Source: Saksenaea vasiformis B4078 (taxonomy: Eukaryota; Mucoromycota; Mucoromycetes; Mucorales; Saksenaeaceae). From it: a stretch of 64,000 nt of DNA. Both the position numbers and the translations under genes were made by a program. Where the stretch lies: assembly GCA_000697055.1 (NCBI GenBank), contig JNDT01001960.1, positions 1 to 64,000 on the forward strand. Direction: 5' to 3'. The notes beneath the pieces were generated by a model. It did no database searches. It saw nothing but the letters and a program-made list of their open reading frames with translations, and was not told the DNA's origin. The first letter of the stretch is position 1, and every line of letters begins with the position of its first letter. Below are positions 1 through 11,218 of this stretch, one piece after another.

Positions 1-172
1 TTTGTCCATCACTTAAATAAGAAAAATTGTCGAATACATAATATCTGCAAATTTGAGACCTCGCAACGGTTTTTCACACGTGTGTCATACTTTTTTTTCC
101 TAATCGGTGTCTCCCTGCTGCGGTTTAAACCTGACATTTCGCGAAATTGTCATTATTTTTTCTCTCTTTATC

Positions 173-1675
173 ATGAATGATATCAGGCCTTTCGAGATTC
201 CTAGTTTTAGTCCTGAGCAGAAAAAGTTGCTCCATGAAAAGCTAATCAATTCAGTTTATCCAAATGAACTGCAGGAAGATGTGGGTTGGTCTCGTGGTGC
301 TCCCGCTTGGGCAGTTCGACCGCTCGTGCAAGAATGGCTGGACTTTGATTGGGAGGTGGCCAGAGAAGAGATGAACCGATGGCATCATTATCACACGGAT
401 ATCGATGGGTTACAGATTCATTTTGTGCACGAACGCTCCAGTGCCGAGGATGCAATCCCTATCGTACTGATGCATGGATGGCCATCGTCTTTTTATGAGT
501 TTCATAAGCTAATTGAACCTTTGAGAGATGGCTTACATGGGAACCAGGTACAGGCAGCTACAAAGATACTTGTTGCTTATTGCGAATCTTGAAAAATAAG
601 CCGTTCCATGTGGTGATACCTAGTTTGCCTGGATTTGGGTTTTCCGAAGCTCCAAAAACGCAGGGATATGGCGTAGCTAAGATGGGATATACCATTAATT
701 CGTTGATGGTCAAACTCGGCTATAGCAAATACGGTAGGATATGTGGTCTTTATTTCTTTTTCTTCTTTTAACAATAATGTAGTGTGGCACGGTGGCGACT
801 GGGGAGCAATCATAGGCAAATTTGTTGCTGTAAAATATCCGGAAAACTGTCGGGCTTTCCACACCAATCTTCCGCTTGTTGTGCCACCTTTGCCAACGCC
901 GCGCAATGTGCTTCTGCACCCGTTTAAATTGGTGAAATTTTTTGGCAGTCTGCTAGTTGGATTCCAGCGTGTGTATGGACATACGAATCTAGGTGCTGCT
1001 ACATTCGCCAATGCGGAGATAAACGATGGGTGCGGGTATAGAGCTATCCAGGGGACGAGGCCGTACACACTCGCATTTGGCCTTTCTGACAGTCCACTTG
1101 CCCTATTAGGTAAAGGAAAATGCAAAACGTATGGAATGTCCTAACATTCATTAATGCCTAAGCATGGATGCTTGAAAAGTATCACGATTGGACTTATCAC
1201 GCGCCTGACCAGGACGCCACTAAACAGGGGCTGCCTTCCAGTATCACTTCGCATGAATTCCTGACGCAGGTGTCCATCTATTACCTTACGAATACCATGT
1301 CATCATCTATCCGGGTGTATTACGAGTGTTTTCAACAGCGCGAAATCTATAAGGTTGTCTTCCCGCGAGTAGACATCCCGGTAGCTGTGTGTAGCTTTCC
1401 CAGCGAGATATCAAAGGTACGTACGTTACTATTTATGTCCAGGATAGCGATACATTACGTACCATGTGCATAATAGCTGCCACGGGATTGGCTGGAAGTA
1501 GCGATGAACCTACAACAATACAACGAATACACTTCGGTAATCGTACATATTCAAAACAAACATGTTCTGATAAAGGTCATAGGGAGGGCATTTCCCAGGT
1601 CTGGAGGAATCCGAAGTGCTGTTGCAAGATATTCAGCGATTTGGGAAAAGACTCAAGATCAAATCCTTGTTGTAA
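173..1675 (+). CDS. Epoxide hydrolase, microsomal/EHN type (alpha/beta hydrolase)
   Basis: Predicted exons 173-547, 601-733, 783-1109, 1163-1416, 1477-1536 and 1583-1675 splice in frame to 413 residues, the usual size for this family. The N-terminal half matches the EHN region (RPFEIPSF..., LVQEWLDFDW). The oxyanion-hole motif HGWPSS lies near residue 103. The nucleophile Asp is in HGGDWGA and the catalytic His is in SGGHFPG near the C-terminus. The family opens epoxides to diols by an ester intermediate on Asp. I started at position 173 because residues there align with the EHN start and the longer upstream reading is not family-like. All five introns are 46-60 bases with GT-AG ends. The microsomal enzymes have an N-terminal membrane anchor; none is evident here, so a soluble enzyme is likely. 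The family call is firm and the substrate is unknown. Confidence 0.9.
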
Positions 1676-1898
1676 AATACATCATCTTAACTAATCTGGT
1701 TTTCCTGACAACAATAAGTTTTTCCTGAAGACCATTACGCCAAGAGGGCCACCTTGATCTTAGTAACCTTTTTTGTGAATAGCGGTGAAATCTTCGCGAT
1801 TTCATGCAACGTCTCACAAAAGTCATTCATAAATCTATAAAACTAGCTAAAGCTTTTTCGCGCAAATAAGTACACATTGTCTACCCTCTTTTTTCTTC

Positions 1899-3203
1899 AT
1901 GCGTCTCTCCTTTACTCTTACTGTGCTGGTTTTGGTTGCTGAAGTCACCCTGGCACAATATAGGCACAAACTGGACTGGATATCCCGCCATTTGTCAACC
2001 AGGTCCCCTTATCCCATCCCTTCCCGTCTGGACAACATTGCTACAAAGTACACAGTAGACCAAGTTCAGCTTGTTGTGCGTCATGGGACGCGCTATGCCA
2101 AGGTCAAGCACATGAAGAAGGTCAACAAGGTTTTGAAGCGTTTGCGTCAGAGTAAAAATATCGCTGCCTTATCATGGTTGAAGGACTACAAGTTGATGGA
2201 CTTCGAGTATGATGCGATGCTTGATAATAATGGTCAACTGGATGAATATCTTCACGGCCGACGTTTAGCTAAGGAGCAATCCAAGCTGCTTAGCAGTATG
2301 ATCCGAAATTATGTGGTCTTCGATCTGTCAAGCTATTCAGACTGGTCTCCACGAACATCAGAATCCGGGTTAGCCTTCCACCAAGGTCTGCTTCAGGGCC
2401 ATGGTACCTTGGGTGAATCGAACCAGCTTATTGCGCCTTTCTACACGTTGGATCCCAAAACAGATGAAATCATATCCGTCAAGTACAACTGTCCCCGCTG
2501 GTTGAAAGAAGTTGATGAGGGTCCAATCAAGAAAGCCGAGGCTGATTTGTACGCCAGCAAGGTGTTGGACGGCATAGCCAAACGATTAAATAAGCAGCTC
2601 GGAGTTAAGCTTAAGTCTGATAACGTCGATGCTATCTATACTGGCTGCACCTTTGATGTTGCCCAGCATCATAATACCAAAGCGTTCTGTTCTTTGCTCA
2701 GTCACGAAGAAATTTTGCAACTTGAGTACTACCGGGATCTCAAGGCCTACTACAAATACTCATACGGTTATCAAGAACTTAACACCAAGGTTGCCTGCAG
2801 ACTCGGTCAGGTGCTCCATGAAGAATTGCAAGACGCGTACCATGACAAGAGTGGTCACTACAAAATCTCACTAAAATTTGGTCATACGCAAACCATCATG
2901 TTCCTGCAGTCCTACCTTGGTTTGTTCAAGGATCCATTTGTCTTGCGTGCAAACACAACTCAGGCAGATATTGATCGTCGCGTATTCCGCACCTCTAATA
3001 TGGCTCCGTTTGCAAGCAGCGTTGGATTTCAATTGCTCACAAAGAAAGGTACCTCGGATAGATACGTCCGTGTGCTCGTCGCAGAACGACCGGTCGTCAT
3101 GCCGGGTTGCGGTACCGAGATATGTCCGTTTGAAAAGTTCGAATCCCTTATGAAACCACACCTACAATGTAGCTATAATGACGTTTGTAGTTTGTCCTCA
3201 TAG
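1899..3203 (+). CDS. Secreted histidine-acid phosphatase, MINPP1/phytase-like
   Basis: This is an intronless 434-residue reading frame. It opens with a hydrophobic signal peptide (about residues 1-19, ending near TLAQ), so the protein is probably secreted or enters the ER. The branch-2 histidine phosphatase motif RHGTRY (around residue 62) supplies the catalytic His that is phosphorylated. The C-terminal motif is FGHTQT in the region LKFGHTQTIMFLQSYLGLF, which aligns with the HAE motif of multiple inositol polyphosphate phosphatases. Here the position of the proton-donor Glu is Gln, so activity may be reduced or lost. The family removes phosphate from inositol phosphates or phytate. The start is the first ATG, preceded by a pyrimidine-rich leader. 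An alternative is a related acid phosphatase; MINPP fits best from the LGLFKD context. Confidence 0.85.
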   Translation: MRLSFTLTVLVLVAEVTLAQYRHKLDWISRHLSTRSPYPIPSRLDNIATKYTVDQVQLVVRHGTRYAKVKHMKKVNKVLKRLRQSKNIAALSWLKDYKLMDFEYDAMLDNNGQLDEYLHGRRLAKEQSKLLSSMIRNYVVFDLSSYSDWSPRTSESGLAFHQGLLQGHGTLGESNQLIAPFYTLDPKTDEIISVKYNCPRWLKEVDEGPIKKAEADLYASKVLDGIAKRLNKQLGVKLKSDNVDAIYTGCTFDVAQHHNTKAFCSLLSHEEILQLEYYRDLKAYYKYSYGYQELNTKVACRLGQVLHEELQDAYHDKSGHYKISLKFGHTQTIMFLQSYLGLFKDPFVLRANTTQADIDRRVFRTSNMAPFASSVGFQLLTKKGTSDRYVRVLVAERPVVMPGCGTEICPFEKFESLMKPHLQCSYNDVCSLSS

Positions 3204-5351
3204 AGGACGTTTTAAATAGAGTGCTTGATAATATATATAAGTAATCTGTTATTACAGTATTATTGCATAAATTTCTTTGAACTACGCTAAGCTCCTCGTT
3301 GAAAATGAGTCCAGTCCTAGTGTTGGTATATACTTGAAGTTAGCTGAAGACGGATCTGTAATAGTACAACGTTGCAAATGCTGAACATGACATAAAAGAG
3401 AAGTAATACAGTGGTGCCACAGTTGTCAACTATCAAACGAATTAGGTAACAGAAATTGTGGGGTTCCCAGTTTTCCAAAGCACGGTCCTGGACAGTATGG
3501 TCCCAAACCTGGGTTGTTAAACACCCGAAAAAGAGTAGAAAAAGCTTTTTTTACAACTCAGCAGCCTGCTCGGAGGTAGCAAAACATATCAGCGCGTTTC
3601 TACAATAGGGAGATCATAATTAGCATCACCTGCAAAGACTACCACGGTAAACTCTCTATTAGACACTCTTAAGGTTTGGCGACTTGCTTGTCCACTTTTC
3701 TGTCAACAAGAGAAAGGCAATATCTGCTGTTTGAACGGCTGTTCAATCCGATGGCCTGGTGCACAATATTTGACAACTGATCGCTGTTGCGAACAAATTG
3801 AAGAGTTATGTGCTTCAATTGATGTGTAGCAAGAAGCATTATCATTCCAATGTAACTCTAAATGGAAGTATGCCGTTATTATGCATATTTGTCAGTGATG
3901 ACATTCAATGGTTTTGGGGTATGTTAATTCATCTGCAACATCGCAGACACTGCTTAGAGTTTTGCATTCGTAATGATTTCCTCTTTTGATAGCGATTGAT
4001 TCGCTACGGAAACATAAGAGTTGGTTAGGGGACCTTCCGCTGTTCAATAAGGTTGGTTGGATTGAAATGCACAATCATCGGCACCCAAAATTCATTGTTC
4101 TCCGAATTATCCGAATGCCTCGCTGAAAGTGTGGGAGAGATTACTATGTATGAAAGCTATTTTACACAGAAATAAAGATCGTTCCCAGCGAATGCGGAAT
4201 CTTATCCGACAAACACGTAAGGATTAGAAGAGAGTGGATTAGAGAAACCGTCCTCTCGGATTAAATGTGTGAACAATAAACTATTCCATGTCGCACAGAT
4301 TAAGATGGTACAAATCAAGAACTAAGTTTTAGAGCAGAAAAAAGATTGTACACCGGTGTTCTGTCGAACAATATAACACTACGTTGCCAAACGATCCAGC
4401 ATAGTTTTGAAACGGTATCACCTCTAGTTATAACTTATATCACGTACAGCTTTCCCTAAATGGATAGTTAAATCGCGGTTATGTGATGCACCAAGGGCTT
4501 ACGTGCTACAACTGTCAAGTGTAAGTTCTCCGCGGAAGATACAATGTTGGACGGTCATGTCGTACGTGCGTAGATGTAATGAGAGTGATAGCACGATACA
4601 AAGCTCATCGTTGAGCCCTGTCTCCTGTGTAATGCTCGTATATCTGTGCAACATTTACCGTGACCTACAGTACACCTGCCCTTAGGCGTTGTTTGTGAAG
4701 AACCTGTAGACGTGCTAATCGCCATAATTTAGACCGAGTTTGCTAAAATGTTCGCCGACCTTGTAAAGAAAGCGGATATAGTTGCTTGAATGAGGTGTAT
4801 CCCAAGCTACTGATTTCATCATAACCTTCATAAATACAGAATCTCACTTTAAAACCATCAGCAGAGTAACGATTTAAATATGATGGATAAGTAACCCTAT
4901 AGGAAATGATCTGTAACAAACTTCAAAATAGCTTGGATAAACATAAAATGTCTTCGACAAATCTTACCCAACCTTGGACATATCTAAAACAGCTCGAGCA
5001 AATCTCAAGTATTCCTAACAAGTCTGAAGTATTTTGAGCAAATCTAGAAATCTCATGACAAAATCTTGGACAAACCTAACAAAGGGATCGAAATCAGAGG
5101 TGATTAGAACGAAATTTGGCCATTTTTTCTTTATTTATCTTTGTGACCTTTGTGTTGACAAAGTTGTGTTTGGACGCACTCCTATTTCTACTCCAAGTAT
5201 TCTCCATGTCATCAAACAACAACTTCATCGCTGCCAATTTTTCTGGAGAATATTCTGCAACGCGAAGTTTAGTATGCCATTTTGTGCTTCTGGAACGGAT
5301 GGCTCAGGTGTGGCGTGCGAGAAAGTGGACACTATTAACAGCTGCTAAGCG
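3204..5351. other. Gene-poor spacer, no recognisable gene
   Basis: About 2.1 kb with only short reading frames, none showing a known domain. Around 4925-5075 a loosely repeated unit of the type acaaatct / tggaca recurs several times, suggesting a degenerate tandem repeat. The stretch borders the MULE relic and is probably decayed transposon DNA; that origin is inference. Confidence 0.4.
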
Positions 5352-6300
5352 TCAGGAACCACTATGTGAATGGTTCTCTGTAATACTTTGCAGAACTTTT
5401 AGACTGGGATTGGCGCGCTGGAGAAGAAACATATGTTTACATGCTGCTTGGCGCCAGATGAAGTCTCTGCAACTGTACGCTATCATGTTCAAATCCTCAA
5501 CAGTAATAGCATACATTGCACCCTCTTGTGTAAAGGATCTGACAGTGTAGCCTGAGACCATATGCTCGAGTGCAGCGCTCGGCACCTGCTCAGCTACAAT
5601 CTCGCTCTTCCGTCTCTGTCTTTCAGCAGGTCCCATTCTTCCAACATTCGCGCTTACTTGTGCCGTGGTCGTTTGGAAGTCGAACGCCACATCGTGCATC
5701 AAGATACAGATCGATCGATCTATTCTTCTATTGCGCTTTCGCCCAACGTACGTTGTTTCGAGCTGGTTGTGCCTAGCTTTCCACGTAGTTGTTGATTTCC
5801 ATGTTAGTGAAGTCCTGCGGTTGGAAAGCTGCGCAGTTCTTGATTTTGTCGTTGACTAGCCGCTGCTCGTCAAAGTACGGTAGGAAAGATATATGGAGTT
5901 GGTTCTCTGCAATAAAGTTATCCTTTTTTTCATCGCACACAAAGGAACCTTTTCCCATATTAGTGACTTCAGAGACGCGATCATCTGTTGGTGCTCTTAT
6001 CGATTCTGAGTTGCAGTGCTTACTTCCACTCGTTTGCGGATCAGGTCCATTCATGCACAAGTTACATGGAACAAACAGAGCTGCATGATGATGTTTGGGA
6101 AGACGACGGAGATAGCGGTGTACTCGGTGATACTGCAATCAGTTGTCATCTTTGTGGGCAATCCAAGGCCGCAGTGATCCCTCAGGAACGTCAGCCATTG
6201 CACCAATATTTGTGCTTGTCCTATTCCGACATCCTTTTCAGTCACTGTCAGAGACGTCGTTATGCAATAATCGATACTGCTATAATGTGATTCTGATTTC
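5352..6300 (-). pseudogene. Decayed MULE-type transposase with SWIM zinc finger
   Basis: Three overlapping or adjacent minus-strand frames together read as a Mutator-like (MULE) transposase broken by frame changes. The upstream piece (6245 down to about 6050) has the MULE core pattern: TDCSITEYTAISVVFP followed by QLCLFHV, matching the family's fitD-s-ae-Ai-vFP...C-wH signature. The downstream piece (5702 to 5352) ends in a SWIM-like finger, YSCRDF...ACKHMFLL. SWIM fingers are CxC...CxH; here the first Cys appears as Tyr (AYSC), so the finger is damaged. No single frame spans the region and no start is convincing. In intact elements the protein binds terminal inverted repeats and cuts DNA. 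I see no matching long terminal repeats nearby. Confidence 0.6.
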
Positions 6301-6458
6301 TACTGCGACATTAGCTTGACCACAGAATGTGTTGCTTGCTCGTTTTTTATTTTTCAATCCTACTGATTCTTCATCCATAATATGAGCTTTGATTCTTTTT
6401 TTTTGTAACTTCTTTTCGTGACACTTGGGGAAAAGGTACCGACAATTCACCTGTTTTT

Positions 6459-6553
6459 GTCATTTTCAGGTACATGGTCGGAATCATTGTCAGCTTCAAG
6501 ACATATTTGGCGGCACTGTGCTACACTGTAACGACCATCTACCTGAAAATGAC
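6459..6553. repeat. Imperfect 22-bp inverted repeat (hairpin)
   Basis: Bases 6459-6480 and 6532-6553 are reverse complements at 21 of 22 positions, separated by 51 bases. The arm begins gtcattttcaggta. This could be a miniature element, a transposon end pair or an RNA hairpin. It lies just upstream (on the plus strand) of the unidentified ORF at 7.1-7.7 kb and 160 bases beyond the MULE relic. Confidence 0.7.
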
Positions 6554-7099
6554 AGAGACAGGCGGGGTGCCGGAAACGCCTTTCCCACAGTGTGAGTTAT
6601 TCTTCAAAATATGGAGAACTGATACATATGAGCGATTAGGCATTTCTAAGTAGTTGCGCAACAAAACCATCTTATCTTGAATGCCGAATAAAAATGAGTG
6701 ACAGAAGAGTATGTCAAAAGTAGCACTTCAAAATGTCGACACACTTACAGTAAAAGAAAAAGGGAGATACGCTGATGTTTGTGTAGGTCTGAACGTTGCC
6801 TCATGCATTTTCAAAGCAAATAACCGTCAGGAAGCTCGCAATTAATGTTCTTGCTGCCATTTGAACGAACTACGTCCGTCTTGACTATGTCCAGCTCCTT
6901 GATCACACATATGCTGCTTCTTCCTGCGGCGATAAAACAAAGAACAAGTTGCGTACATGTGACCAGTTTATCTACGAAACAGGAGCATGACTTGATATTG
7001 AGCATAGTAGAAGAATAGAGAAACGTCATGATTAACTTTGAATGACGACTGAAAACACATATAATTAGCAGGTAGCCTTTTACCTCTCTACCCTCCTAT

Positions 7100-7744
7100 C
7101 TTATTTTTTATAGGACCTATTGTCGAGGAAGAGGAAGAGGGAGGGGGCCCCACCTGCACAACAGCAGAGGCAACATTACAGGCGCTCGATCTTCCCGCGG
7201 GATTGAGCGCGCTTCCAACGGGTTACAAGAAAATACAAGTATCGAATTTCCTCAGATTGGAGTTTGGTCATCTAATGGTGAATCAAGCTACGGTACATTA
7301 TTGCTTAATCATATATTTCATGCAGCAACTTTCCGGCATATCGCCGAGCAGTATCACGTCCTTCGACGTGAAGCTTTGAACCTGGCAAACCTACACATCC
7401 ATCGCTGGTCGGAAGAGGGACGCGACCACGGAAACTTCTCGTTTCCACCCATTACTCCTCGAGAATTTTGGAGAGCGGCATTCAGGTTTGTTCAGCACAG
7501 ACCCTGGCACAGCTACCGGCTCTGGATAGCCTACCGCCTCACTATCCTCGCGCGACACCCAACGCATGGCGTAGCTCCTGGAAAGCAACTTTTCCCTTCA
7601 ACAGTCTTCCGTACCGATCTCGTTTGTATGCAACAGCCCTCACTTGATTTCCAACAGCCAATTGTTCTCTTTGCGGTACGAATCAAGCGCGCGAACATCT
7701 CCTGTGGTCATCCCCACAAAAACAAACCATGGAGTCTGTGGTAA
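7100..7744 (+). other. Unidentified reading frames, possible mobile-element fragment
   Basis: A plus-strand frame is open from about 7105 (acidic/glycine-rich start, then LQALDLPAGLSALPTGYKK) and a second from 7301 to 7744 (147 residues). A GT-AG intron from about 7293 into the run ending at 7324 could connect them, but the joined frame stops early. The second frame contains REALNLANLHIHRWSEEG followed by PPITPREFWRAAF. That pattern, helix then an aromatic Phe-Trp/Phe-Phe step, resembles N-terminal regions of Fanzor-type transposon proteins, but the catalytic part is absent. I treat it as a fragment of unknown identity. Confidence 0.3.
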
Positions 7745-10700
7745 ACCAACAATGGTTATGAGAGGCAACTCTCTACTTATATACTTTATCAATTACATGC
7801 TATAAGAGCAGGGTCAATGAATTACAACTATCAATCGGAGTCCATAATATAGTCAGAAAGGGAAGACGTTTATCCGAAGTTATAAATATTGACCCATCAC
7901 AATTTCTAAATAAATACGACTCTCACGATACTACATTTCTGAACCTTTAAAAACCAAGTTTATAACAGAGTCGCCTAGCTCGCCAGTTCCTTCTCTCACG
8001 CATTTCTCTCATTCCTGCACATATCTTCGCCGTCAACGCACCCCCGCTGCCTCTCTACACCCACCTCAACATTGATTTCTATTCCTTCCTCGCTTGTATC
8101 ACCGTGACCAAATGGCATGCCCATTGGGATTCGGTCTTCAACTCCACAATCTTTCACCCTTCCCGTATCACTGCCAAAGACACCCTTCTTCTCCGCAGAA
8201 TACGTTTAGAAAATTCAGTTACTGCTTGTATAGCTTTTTGCCAGCGAAATGAAGAAGCGACAAGCAGAGACGGCGGCTTTTGGGGTTTTTGTCCGGTTGA
8301 CCTGTTTCCCCAAATGCCGCCCTCTAAGAATCATGAATATAATACCATAAATAGCTGTGCAACCTACCCACGGTTGATCACATAAAAAGACGGGATACCA
8401 AGTAAATAAACAGGGACTCTCTTGACCCGAAAAGGCTAAGACAATGTTAAAAGAAAAGACTAAAGTCCTACTAACGGAGAAACTATTGAGTCCAACAAGA
8501 GCACATTATACCTACAGTTCACCGCCAACATCCCTAAATCAAAACTCACGTAAATCACCAGTAATTGCGAGGGGGAATGTCATGTCTGGCCAATAGCATG
8601 TGCGTATATTGTCCCGGCCAGCCAGTGATATTTCAATATAGTGTAAATTAGTTTCCGACGAGCCAATAAAGCTTACTCCGAAATCCTATCAGGGGAGAAA
8701 GGAGGCGTTCTCGCCAGGAAGCTAACTTTACTATTTGGATCCAAAGCAGTCATTGATGATGACAATAACTATGGAGCAGCCCATTATGGTATATTGCATA
8801 AAGGCTGTTCCGATTTATAGAATTGCTTGGTCAGCGAAGACTATCGATTGGAATATGTACCATTTTGGTCTAATCGCCTATCAACAATTTTTGCTCTTCA
8901 GCGCACTGCAGTCTATCCGTCCGTATCTACCGTGTCTGAAATAGTTCCTCTTGTTACTCCGCCATTCGGTATAGAGAAAGTTGGGTCCTCTAAGTTGCAA
9001 AGATCGCTACAATTCCAAAGATTATAACAGTATACTGCGCCCATACATAATTCACAACATTACCTTCACCCCATTTCAATTAGTCGCTATTACATTATGT
9101 GCATATGCTACATACAAGGTGTCGTGTCTGAGATATAGTCTATCGCTGTGTCAATATAGTAGACTCGATCTCCGATCATATAAATACAGTCGTAGCTAGT
9201 AATTAGTTCCTGGTCCACGTTTCTACCGAAATAAACGACACCCTCAGTCTCACTGTACTTACCAGTTCCAGTCACGACACAACACAAGGATAGAAACTGT
9301 TCAACTACAGTTAATATCCATGATGAATGCATCATATAGAGGTTCCTTCAGTGCCTAGTAGTATCATTCCTTAATGTAATTGATTTACCGGTCAGCTGTA
9401 TCAAAAACGGTCAGTAATTCATCCCGTCTATGTATAGAAAAGACCATGTTAGAACATTTAAACTTCCGTCGTATGCGAGAAGTTATATATACCCTTCACC
9501 ACGATAAATCATAGTTACCATACCTCAATGGTAACATATAGGAAAACTAGTATCCAGCAATTAATGATATCTTTCATGACAGTGCTTAATCTCTACCATT
9601 TTCCAAGTTTACTGGCCCAAGTGGACATGATGGTTGCAATTACTGAAACAAAAGATCCACCGTAGGATTATTATTAGATATCTTGAGGTCTTAAAATTTG
9701 CCGCAACCCTACATGTTCCGTTTATTCCATAACGATCAATATCCATCCGTATCCAAAACAGTCACAAAGCGGCATAAGGGCATACGTCAACCATAATAAA
9801 GATTCATCTCAATGCTGCCGGACTCTATCCACATGGGTGAATATCAGCTTCGTTCAATAGACATCAGCTATCCTACGGTAATTCGTTTACGTGTAATCCG
9901 TCTAATTCAATATGTTTCCAAGGAATCATGATACCATCCAATGCTAAACACAATTTAAAGGTTTAATTCAGTTTTACCAAATTGTTCTCTATTGGCCATC
10001 ATTTTGTTAGGAGTGGTATCACTTCCTTATCCCGGAAATGAGCAGCAAACAGTTGAGATAAAGTAAGATTTAGGCTAATCTTGGTGGATGCGCAATTATG
10101 TAAGGTACAGTTCCTACGAAGTGTGTCTAGCCAATGCATGCTGCTTCTGTGATTTCGTTCTGTAGGTCTGCCAGTTATTGATAAAAACACTTCGGAATAA
10201 TGACATAAGCGCTTCTTACTTGTTGAAATGGTGATAACAACTCTCGTTTACACTATAGTTGCAGACCAATAGACGTCTGCCTTCAGACAATAGCGATCAA
10301 TCAATGAATACAGGGTAACACGAAGGACCATTCAATCATCATAAGGCACTAGGATTAACCAAATTATAATTTCCTAGTATGACATAGTTAATCCTTGCCA
10401 CCGCAGACATACTACTCAAGCCCAATTTGTGCCGCTTGAGAAGTATTTTTGCGTTGACGAGTAGGAAACGTGTTCAAAGCACTGAGATAAATCTTTCCGT
10501 CTTTCCATCAATATGAATGTAGGTGTTTATCATTAATGCCTCATTCTCGCATAGGCAACAATTCCTTTCAGTAATCGAGTTCTTGTCTTCATCCTTGCAC
10601 TTTCATGTACCCATTCCTCCACGATCTCCAACAGTCAAACAGAAAGAATCACTTACGGGTTTCAGACGATAAAACAGATTTTTACTGTTAAGATCATATT

Positions 10701-11042
10701 GTAATCTAACGTACATGTTTACAGCATACGGTTCGAGACTGTATCTGAATTTCGATCTACAGCTTAGAACATGTAGAGACCGCTATCAGCACTCTTGTTG
10801 CTTTCCAAGCTTCAAGTTTTCTTACGGAGCGGATCTTTTGAAATTAATGATAGGTGCAATTATATGAAAATCTACAGGAAGTCTGTTTTGGCAGATTTTG
10901 TCTTGTCACAAAAAAAAAACCGAATCAAAATGTTGTCTTCTTCCTTTTTTCCCCTCATCTCGCTTCTCAATTTTCTTTTCTTTTCTCTTCAAGAAGCCAA
11001 AATGGAACGTTACGAATTTCAAATACACAACTGATCTGGGCA
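7745..11042. other. Gene-poor AT-rich spacer
   Basis: About 3.3 kb without a supported gene. The frames present (for example at 8104-8385 and 8735-8944) are short and show no known motif. Bases 7980-8100 are unusually pyrimidine-rich (repeated ctctc/ttcct blocks), like a fungal promoter or 5' leader, but no convincing gene follows. From about 8400 to 10700 stop codons are dense in every frame. Confidence 0.4.
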
Positions 11043-11210
11043 ATGTTCATGCTTTCGCTCACCGTATACACCGCCAAGGCGTATATCCTCAACAAAAAGC
11101 GCAAGAAGGCAGCTGAAAATGAACTGAAAGAAAAGATTACTGAAAAGGAAGAAGCAGAAAAGCGTAAGAGTGCTTCCAACGTTCAAAGATCTGACAACCT
11201 CATATTTTAG
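11043..11210 (+). CDS. Small predicted membrane-anchored protein, unidentified
   Basis: A frame from 11043 encodes about 55 residues: a hydrophobic N-terminus (MFMLSLTVYTAKAYIL) followed by a Lys/Glu-rich amphipathic tail (KEKITEKEEAEKRK). The frame is also open upstream to about 10992, immediately after a long pyrimidine tract ending in cttcaag, which looks like a splice acceptor. An upstream exon is therefore possible. The shape resembles small mitochondrial or ER membrane proteins, but I do not recognise the family. It stops 8 bases before the predicted Fanzor ATG, so it could also be part of that transcript. Confidence 0.3.
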   Translation: MFMLSLTVYTAKAYILNKKRKKAAENELKEKITEKEEAEKRKSASNVQRSDNLIF

Positions 11211-11218
11211 TGCTTTGA

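Noticed and set aside
5773..5860. Plus-strand ORFs across the MULE relic
   Set aside because: Only the minus-strand frames show transposase motifs; the plus frames are shadows.
10725..10745. ggttcgagact resembles a tRNA B box
   Set aside because: There is no A box at the right distance and no cloverleaf can be formed around it.
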